A DNA stretch of 64,000 nucleotides from Halichondria panicea (lineage: Eukaryota; Porifera; Demospongiae; Suberitida; Halichondriidae). Below are positions 56,891 to 64,000 of this stretch, one piece after another. The stretch's first letter is position 1. Each line of letters starts with the position of its first letter. A program made the translations under genes and the position numbers. The notes under the pieces are model-generated. The model did not search any database and was not told where the DNA came from. It worked only from the letters and a program-made list of their open reading frames with translations. The stretch lies in the NCBI RefSeq assembly GCF_963675165.1, contig NC_087383.1, positions 806,001-870,000 on the forward strand, read 5' to 3'.

Positions 56891-58020
56891 TGATTTAGAT
56901 CCCACTTTTCATTGGCTGCCTCAGGCAAGAAGTGTATCTATAAAAGCAGCAAGCCTTAGCAACAGCTTTATTTTTGAAAATGTCCTGTTCTGACAAGCTA
57001 GTCTAGATGATTTCTGCTAAAAAAAACACCTTTGCATTGGCCTTGCTTCAACATTGGAATGGACAAACTAGTGACTCCACCTTGTGCAGGAAGCGCTCTG
57101 CAACAAATGAGCCCAGCCTCCTCTTTATCTGCACTCAAGCCCCACCCCAGCTCAAGCTTCTCAGTAAACTGTTCTGATATGTACGGCTAGCTAGCAAGGA
57201 ACAGCTTGCAGCAATGCTACAGTGCACTATCGTTCCCAAAAAGACACAGGAGTCTACTGCAATTTGAAACATGGCTGCAGGATAGAAACAGAAGTCAGGA
57301 GGACAAAGTTGACAAATGCTACAAGTTGAAGACATGCTTTCATGCTTGTGACAATGGACCCAGAACTGTTAAAATCATTGGCTCTTAGTGTTCCTCGACA
57401 AGAAAAGATACTGGTGAACCCTACCATCAACCCAGCAAACGCTATAGAAACTGGTAGTGAAATAACTGAACAGCCATAGCTAGCTAATTATCATGCAGCT
57501 ACAGCTTTATTATCATTTCTGTACATTCAAAAATAGTACTTGTACTTTATACCCTCAAGCTTATAATTCCCTGGGAAACTATGAGATTATGGCTCATAAT
57601 TCCCTGCTAAACACACACAAGTGGGATCTAATGGCTCAGTAGTGACTTAGGCCCAAGGGCCGCAGGCCTCGAGGGCAAAGGCAGCCAATATATCCAATGT
57701 GCGCATGAGTGAGCTGTGTAACAACTGCATTCCTTGTGCATTCCTTTCCGTGTACACATCACTTCTTTTATAGGGCAACTAGTTTAAACTACTTGTGGTG
57801 GCTGTGGAATGCACCCAGACGCATGAAAAACGTTTTTTGCCTACCACTGAATCTGTTGACAGTGTTATACTATAAAAGGGACCGTTTCAGCCATACTAAG
57901 GCTTGACCTGTGCCATGGCAGATATTGGCACAGTGTTTCCTTTGATCTGCCCACTCAAAATGCAACAACACGTATTATAGTCAATTAAGTCATCTTTTTC
58001 AGTGTAATACATACCAATCA
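56891..58020. other. Intergenic DNA, no gene recognised
   Basis: Only short open frames with no domain or splice support are present. Some gatcccactttt/aagtgggatc text at about 56901 and 57618 is inverted and may bound a larger element of about 720 bp containing the foldback neighbour; this is weak. Confidence 0.45.
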
Positions 58021-58044
58021 GCAATGGCTAATGCCTCTCGCCAT

Positions 58045-58172
58045 ACAAGAATCATGTTATAGTTATTGACTGGTTGACTAGTAATTATGGCTTATAAACA
58101 ACCAATGCCGAGGGCGCAGCCCGAGGCTGAGGTTGGTTATAAACCATAATTACTAGGCAACCAGTCAACACT
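58045..58172. repeat. Foldback with GAGGGC-type core
   Basis: The arms gactggttgactagtaatta / taattactaggcaaccagtc surround gccgagggcgcagcccgagg. Non-coding. Confidence 0.8.
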
Positions 58173-58495
58173 GAACTGATTTATTTACTGCAAAAACAGC
58201 AAAACAGTCATTTGAACATCAGTGGAGACAGTCAAACTTGCTCTCACAGCCTCAGAATTATGCATTTAGAACAGTTACAGGCATAGAACTAGCAGTACTA
58301 CTGTAGAGCTACATGAGCTAGCTAGCTAGCTAGGTTCAGCTAGCTGGAAGCCATGCATAAACTTTTGACCAGACCCGCCCACCACTAAATGCAGCTGCGA
58401 GGTTTGTACATGTAGCTAGCTAATCAGTAAATAAATATAGATATATATATATACTATATAACTGTTTCAATAGTGCCAACATTTTAGCATGAGAA

Positions 58496-59943
58496 GAATA
58501 CCTGGCAACTGAATAGATTGATCATGTATGGTCTCTTTTTGTAATAGAATTGTTATTTCATGGATTTAAACACAATGACTTACTTCTCAAAAATTGCTCA
58601 TAAAGGGTCGTACTATACCATTGCATGCATGTACAATAAATTATATTGTCTCTTTAAGCCAACAAAATGTTACACGTCTAGCAGCTCCAATCAGATAATC
58701 ATACATACACCTCTGGGCTGGTTGGGGAGGTCAAACTAATTACTTTTCAAAACACTCACAACAAAGGATTGTGAGAAACAAAATTAATGTGTTAGTTCCA
58801 CTGACGACGTTTGCCCGCTAAGTTTGAAATATGGGGAAAGGTCGTCAGAACAACCAGTGTTTGCGGTGAAAATAATAGTTAGACACTGATTAGGAAGTTT
58901 CTACATGATTTAGAAGCCCAAAGGGCTGGTTGTAGTATCCCGAACGCAGTGAGGGTTCTACTAGCCCTGAGGACTTCTAAATCATGTGGAAACTTCCTAA
59001 ACAGTGTCTAAGCATTTTAGATCATAGCAACCATGAGTATTTAGCCAATCAGATTTGAATGTTCTTATCTAATCTTTGCTACATGATTTTCTATTGAAGT
59101 ACATGATTTTCTATTGAAGTACATGATTTTCTAAATTGGATAGAACATTTCCTCTAACCAATCAGATTGCAGTATTTATGACAAACATGATCTAACAACA
59201 AGTAGAATACGTATTTTAATCAGCCTTGAATCGAGGCTACACCCGTACCTGACCCGCGGTGCAATTAAATATAATTCAGTTTCTAGCAAATAAAACACTA
59301 CAACCCTCCCTTCCGTGGGAAATTTACTTAATTAAGTCATTAATTTATTTATCTAGCTACCCTTGATTATTATTGAGACGCACCGGCTTGTCAGAGACAC
59401 CGAGTCGACATTTACATGTACATGTACATGTACGTGTCTTGCATTTGGGTTTATAGGGTTAATTCTATAATTTGTGTCAGTATAATTATAGTTAGTAATG
59501 CAAGCATAAGGACAAAAACAAGACTAGTAGCAACTGAATGCTGATGTAAAGGTAGTCCTAAAGAAAAACACAAAAGGAACAAGAAAAACATGTTAAAAGT
59601 ATATACAAGTGACATAATAACAGAACAAGACAATAGCCACAGTATACATGTACATGCACATACACATAGAGATTTAAGGGTGAACAGGCTAGCACCATGA
59701 AATGATTTGCAGATGCCTAACGCTACTTTCAATTTTCACCCTGCAGCAAAAAAAACATGTTGAATTACATATAAATATAGCAGTAGTTTATTTTTACCTG
59801 ATTTTAATACGGAAGAGAACCATCACACCTGTGGAATATAGTGTGTGACGCTTTCCAAGCTACCCAGGAGGTACGTCACTAAGCTCGTTCATTTTATAGT
59901 GATTTGGCCCATAGGACCCTACACTCTCACATCCCAGGGAGAG
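58496..59943. repeat. Diverged partial copy of the mL37 3' end and downstream DNA
   Basis: It begins gaatacctggcaactgaata, the last codons of the mL37-like gene, and tracks 51962-53155 with scattered substitutions and small indels up to ctcacatcccagggagag. A foldback block (about 58867-59213) is inserted after gcggtgaaa. Confidence 0.88.
58867..59213. mobile_element. Foldback element inserted in the partial duplicate
   Basis: The arms agacactgattaggaagttt and aaacttcctaaacagtgtct flank a core with cgaacgcagtgagggttcta. A tacatgattttctattgaag triplication follows at about 59091-59135. The intact sequence at about 52350 lacks this block, so it is an insertion. Confidence 0.75.
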
Positions 59944-60698
59944 CCCCCCCAGAGAGCAGGGGGCGCACGGCCCCCCGCAGCCAGACCCTCAGAGAGAGAG
60001 CTATATAGGTCCACCTGTGGTATGAAACATTAGATAAGGCCATGACTTGTTGACACTTTTAAACAAATAATATAGGAGAACATTTTTGCGTGCACATGAG
60101 ATGTTAGAACAGGCATTGCAACGCTGCTAATAGTAGTGAGTGACTATTGTGCTAATGCAATTGCTGCAGTGATAAGGCATCTTTTGTACATGCAGCTAGC
60201 TATACATGTATGTAGACTACATGCAATTGCACAAGTACCTCACTGATGTATCTTATGTAACAGTTAAACTCTATAGAGCTATATACAGTAATACTTCCCA
60301 TATAATATTATTGAACATCTCTACTACACTGTGCTGCATGTAATAGCTTGTAGCTAGCTTTGAAAATATAACACGTATATATTACACTGAAGCACGAGGG
60401 CGTAAGCCGCAATATATGCCATGCATCCCGAGTGCACGTGGTTTATATCCCGAGGGCATAGTATTAGATGGGCGTGGCCCGCCTCCAAAAAGGGAGACGG
60501 GTTGCAGCCTTGTTCTTGCTGCAGAAAAACATGCAGCACCAATCAGATTGCAGACTGCCTACATTACGTAAGCAGTTTGCATTCAGGAATGCATATGCAC
60601 CAATCAGATTGTATAACCCTTACGTAATGCATTTTGTTGGCTTCCCAGCCCCTCCAAGAGCTTTGTGGTTAGAGGCGCGGCTAATATTAATGATATTC
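59944..60698. other. Unique-looking DNA before the assembly gap
   Basis: No gene was recognised. A GAGGGC-type foldback fragment lies at about 60385-60465, and caccaatcagattg occurs twice (60537 and 60598). Confidence 0.5.
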
Positions 60699-60898
60699 NN
60701 NNNNNNNNNNNNNNNNNNNNNNNNNNNNNNNNNNNNNNNNNNNNNNNNNNNNNNNNNNNNNNNNNNNNNNNNNNNNNNNNNNNNNNNNNNNNNNNNNNNN
60801 NNNNNNNNNNNNNNNNNNNNNNNNNNNNNNNNNNNNNNNNNNNNNNNNNNNNNNNNNNNNNNNNNNNNNNNNNNNNNNNNNNNNNNNNNNNNNNNNNN
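60699..60898. other. Assembly gap of 200 N
   Basis: Exactly 200 unknown bases. The sequence directly after it resumes inside a duplicate of the HECT-gene first exon. Confidence 0.99.
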
Positions 60899-60985
60899 CG
60901 CCTGGCCTCCCCTCAATGGAGTCCTATAGCGCTCCTGTTCTTCTTCCTCCTTTAACTTGAGTCTAGCAGATCTTCTAACAGCCAT
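60899..60985 (-). CDS. Duplicate first exon (part) of the ankyrin-HECT ligase
   Basis: It encodes the same MAVRRSARLKLKEEEEQERY start as 50718 and is cut by the gap after about 29 codons. Whether a full second HECT gene exists cannot be seen. Confidence 0.6.
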
Positions 60986-61120
60986 GGTGATGGTTGTTTT
61001 CTCTGTGGTTGGTTGAGTTAACACATGTGGACTAGTCAGCCCCTCCCCCCATAGTAAAAAAAAAAACAAGTCAAAATTTCTCCACATGGCTGCAAATTAT
61101 AAATTTTTTATATAAAAAAG

Positions 61121-62245
61121 ATGAAGTTTCTCAAGACATTTTCTGACTCACTGCCTAAGAGGTGGCTGTTGCTGAGCTGTACCAGGAGCTATGGTTACGT
61201 TCACGTGGAAAAGAAGAAGCCTCCACACATTCTAGGGCCTGGATGGCTATGGAGAAAGTGCAATGTGGTACACCCCCATACCAAAGCTGTCGATCCATTT
61301 ACGAAATATCAGTGGCTAACAAAATCTGTTTCAATTCAAGGACTTCCCGATAAAATCCAAAATATCCAAGTACCAAATGAGTCAATTACTGATGATGTCA
61401 TCAAACGAGCTGAAGAGTACCTCGTTTTTCAGGACCACAATCGACCAAACTACCGAATTCCAGAACTGAAAATATCTGGTCTTATTCAGTCCACCCTTGC
61501 AAGTGTTTGGCCTCTAGCAAATGAGTACGCACACCTGAGGGAGTCGCATTTGACCTTTGAACCCACCGTTGAGTGCTATTGGAGACGAGATGGGCACAAT
61601 TTCATTTGCCAAAACACACCACTTCACATACTACACACTGCACACGGTCTTGACTTGTTTTGCGAACCAGACGCTCAATTGGGAGCTATACCACCAATTA
61701 AATTCCTTCCGTCAAGCCTCGGAGTCTTTAAGAGAAGTTTCGATCAGATCACACCGTTTGGGGGTTGCCGTAGACACGGACCATTTCCAATGGCTCATAC
61801 CCTGTTCACGACGTACAGAAGCTGTGTCAATAATGAACAATTATTAGCCCATGGGCTTATACAACTGTTTGCGCAAGCTGCCGGTGAAGGGGTTCACAAA
61901 GGGTTCAAATTGGACCAACCTGTACCATTCCCTCTCGTCAACCAAGGCATAGTTACGGATGGTCAATATTTCACTTTTGTAGCGTTTCAACTCAACACTC
62001 TGGATTTTCGTCAAGACTCGAGCGATACAAGACACAACGTATTCTGGGCAGGGCCTACGATGCGTCTCTATGACAACGTGATCCCCGGAGATAAACTGGA
62101 GGGAGTGAACAAAAGCTGTGCGAGTTTAATAGTGAGATTCTTGTTGAACAGGCCTGAAGAGATGAGGAAGATAAGGAACTGGGCTGAACCATATGATAAA
62201 GCAAAACCGTGGAACCGACCAATGGACCGAATACCTGGCAACTGA
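61121..62245 (+). CDS. Mitoribosomal protein mL37/mL65 family, second copy
   Basis: The translated product is the same 374 residues as that of 50854-51978, with the same flanks. See that entry for family evidence. Complete identity over coding and non-coding DNA suggests either a very recent duplication or one locus assembled twice. Confidence 0.6.
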   Translation: MKFLKTFSDSLPKRWLLLSCTRSYGYVHVEKKKPPHILGPGWLWRKCNVVHPHTKAVDPFTKYQWLTKSVSIQGLPDKIQNIQVPNESITDDVIKRAEEYLVFQDHNRPNYRIPELKISGLIQSTLASVWPLANEYAHLRESHLTFEPTVECYWRRDGHNFICQNTPLHILHTAHGLDLFCEPDAQLGAIPPIKFLPSSLGVFKRSFDQITPFGGCRRHGPFPMAHTLFTTYRSCVNNEQLLAHGLIQLFAQAAGEGVHKGFKLDQPVPFPLVNQGIVTDGQYFTFVAFQLNTLDFRQDSSDTRHNVFWAGPTMRLYDNVIPGDKLEGVNKSCASLIVRFLLNRPEEMRKIRNWAEPYDKAKPWNRPMDRIPGN

Positions 62246-63862
62246 ATAGATTGATCATGTATGGTCTCTTTTTGTAATAGAATTGTTATTTCATGGATTT
62301 GAACACAATGACTTACTTCTCAAAAATTTCTCGTAAGGGTCGTACTATACCATTGCATGCATGTGCAATAAATTATATTGTCTCTTTAAGCCAACAAAAT
62401 GTTACACGTCTAGCAGCTCCAATCAGATAATTATACATACACCTCTGGGCTGGTTGGGGAGGTCATACTTTTCAAAACACTTACACAAAGGATTGTGAGA
62501 AACAAAATTAATGTGTTAGTTCCACCGACGACGTTTGCCCGCTAAGTTTGAAATATGGGGAAAGGTCGTCAGAACAACCAGTGTTTGCGGTGAAACACGT
62601 ATTTAACAACTTGTGTCACAGTATCGGTAGTTTGAAATATGGGGAAAGGTCGTCAGAACAACCAGTGTTTGCGGTGAAACACGTATTTTAATCGGCCTTG
62701 AATCGAGGCTACACCCGTACCTGACCCGCGCGGTGCAATTAAAATATAATTCAGTTCAGAGCAAATAAAATACTACAACCCTCCCTTCCGTGGGAAATTT
62801 ACTTAATTAAGTCATTAATTTATTTATCTAGCTACCCTTGATTATTATTGAGACGCACCGGCTTGTCAGAGACACTGAGTCAACATTTACATGTACATGT
62901 ACGTGTACGTGTCTTGCATTTGGGTTTATAGGGTTAATTCTATAATTTGTGTCAGTATAATTATAGTTAGTAATGCAAGCATAAGGACAAAAACAAGTAG
63001 CAACTGAATGCTGATGTATAAAGGTAGTCCTAAAGAAAAACACAAAAGGAACAAGAAAAACATGTTAAAAGTATATACAAGTGACATAATAACAGAACAA
63101 GACAATAGCCATAGTATACATGTACACATACACATAGAGATTTAAGGGTGAACAGGCTAGCACCATGAAATGATTTGCAGATGCCTAACGCTATTTTCAA
63201 TTTTCACCCTGCAGCAAAAAAAAACATGTTGAATTACATATAAAATAATATAGCAGTAGTTTTATTTTTACCTGATTTTAATACGGAAGAGAACCATCAC
63301 ACCTGTGGAATATAGTGTGTGACGCTTTTCAAGCTACCCAGGAGGTACGTCACTGAGCTCGTTCATTTTATAGTGATTCGGCCCATAGGACCCCTACACT
63401 CTCACATCCCAGGGAGAGATTTGCTGATGCCATGGTCCAAGGCCGAAAAATGACAAATTAGGGCCCCAACACATTTTAAATTGAAACACCTCATTTGAAA
63501 GGTCTATTCCTAAGCTTTTAGAAAATCATAAATAATGTTTGACATTGGATCAACGATACTCAAGTTACGGCTGTTGGAAGATGTTTAACTACATCCTGTT
63601 TATGCAATGGCAATGGGTTTGGGGATTCTTTTGGCTAATAACTTGAATTCTGTGGATCCAATGTCAAATAGCGTAGAAAAAGATTGTTCAAATTCCCTTT
63701 GATGCTTTGCGCATGCCTGCAGACGTGTTTTGACAACACTTATCATTAATCAACGAGTGCAGTGCTAATGCCTCTAGAATCATATAGGTGCTATAACTGT
63801 TCCAAAAGTACTAAAAGTGCCAACATTTGTCCCATCTTGCAAGTATGCAGCTATAGCTTAGC

Positions 63863-64000
63863 ATGGGAAAAGGTTCACAGCGGGTCGCTGTTGGCAGTGT
63901 ACTGTCCACTGTACTCCTGATTTTGTTTCTGGTGTCGCTGAAGTTTTACTTGTATATCGACAGCACGTTCCCTAGGCCTGTATCTGCAAATCTAGTTACA
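63863..64000 (+). CDS. GT32 glycosyltransferase, third copy, truncated by window end
   Basis: It starts MGKGSQRVAVGSVLSTVLLI like the gene at 53596 and stays identical until the window ends (46 codons). Confidence 0.8.
   Translation, partial: MGKGSQRVAVGSVLSTVLLILFLVSLKFYLYIDSTFPRPVSANLVT

Larger units (their letters stand above)
60899..64000. repeat. Second copy of the 50632-53733 block (constant offset 10,267 bp)
   Basis: Every stretch compared between 60899-64000 and 50632-53733 is identical, with no indel changing the offset. It contains the start of the HECT-ligase first exon, the divergent promoter, mL37-like, the intergenic DNA and the start of GT32. It runs off the window. Confidence 0.93.

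Noticed and set aside
56700-60698. Possible transposase, reverse transcriptase or viral coding sequence in the gene-poor 4 kb
   Set aside because: No open frame there shows a recognisable catalytic or structural motif; only foldbacks, duplicates and short random frames are present.

Overview
The window is nuclear DNA from a compact, intron-rich animal genome. The gene set is metazoan: KCBP/KinC-type kinesin, forkhead, MEX3, an IA-2-type receptor phosphatase, GLMP, tetraspanin, endosulfine and COG1. Introns are mostly tens to a few hundred bases, genes sit 100-300 bp apart, and the DNA is AT-rich, with many acatgtacatgt/taattataa stretches and TA-flanked miniature elements. This fits a demosponge best (the texture recalls Amphimedon), but that is inference; no species-diagnostic locus such as rRNA or mtDNA is present.

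Layout. 1-6316 (+): 3' part of a C-terminal-motor kinesin with a calmodulin-binding-type tail. 6571-11502 (-): HACD3-type acyl-CoA dehydratase with an N-terminal CS/p23 domain; a single-exon forkhead gene (6871-7767, -) lies inside its last intron. 11815-19001 (-): IA-2/PTPRN-like receptor with a degenerate phosphatase domain. 19718-21137 (-): MEX3 RNA-binding E3. 21350-28545 (-): COG1. 28876-29977 (-): TMEM150/DRAM-like membrane protein. 30222-32502 (-): GLMP-like lysosomal membrane protein. 32721-34131 (+): ARPP19/endosulfine. 34426-35433 (-): intronless DUF1152 protein. 35657-37898 (+): tetraspanin. 38032-38772 (+): unknown single-pass protein. 38956-40695 (-): secreted Cys-rich protein with duplicated exons. 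40995-50718 (-): ankyrin-HECT E3 ligase. 50854-51978 (+): mitoribosomal protein mL37/mL65. 53596-54642 (+): GT32 glycosyltransferase. After that come a GT32 pseudogene, 4 kb of repeat-filled DNA, a 200-N gap, and a second apparently identical copy of the mL37-GT32 block at a constant offset of 10,267 bp.

The genes do not form a pathway; they are housekeeping, trafficking and signalling genes packed as divergent and convergent neighbours. The most unusual features are in the non-coding DNA. In at least six genes, splice sites sit at the edge of (CA)n/(GT)n microsatellites. In three genes, tandem repeats have amplified a segment that contains the splice donor itself, most strikingly a roughly 91-bp, nine- to ten-copy array with a three-unit higher-order period in the HECT gene. 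TA-flanked MITEs are abundant, and one has a matching empty site in a paralogous copy. I found no CRISPR array, rRNA, tRNA or recognisable retroviral coding region.
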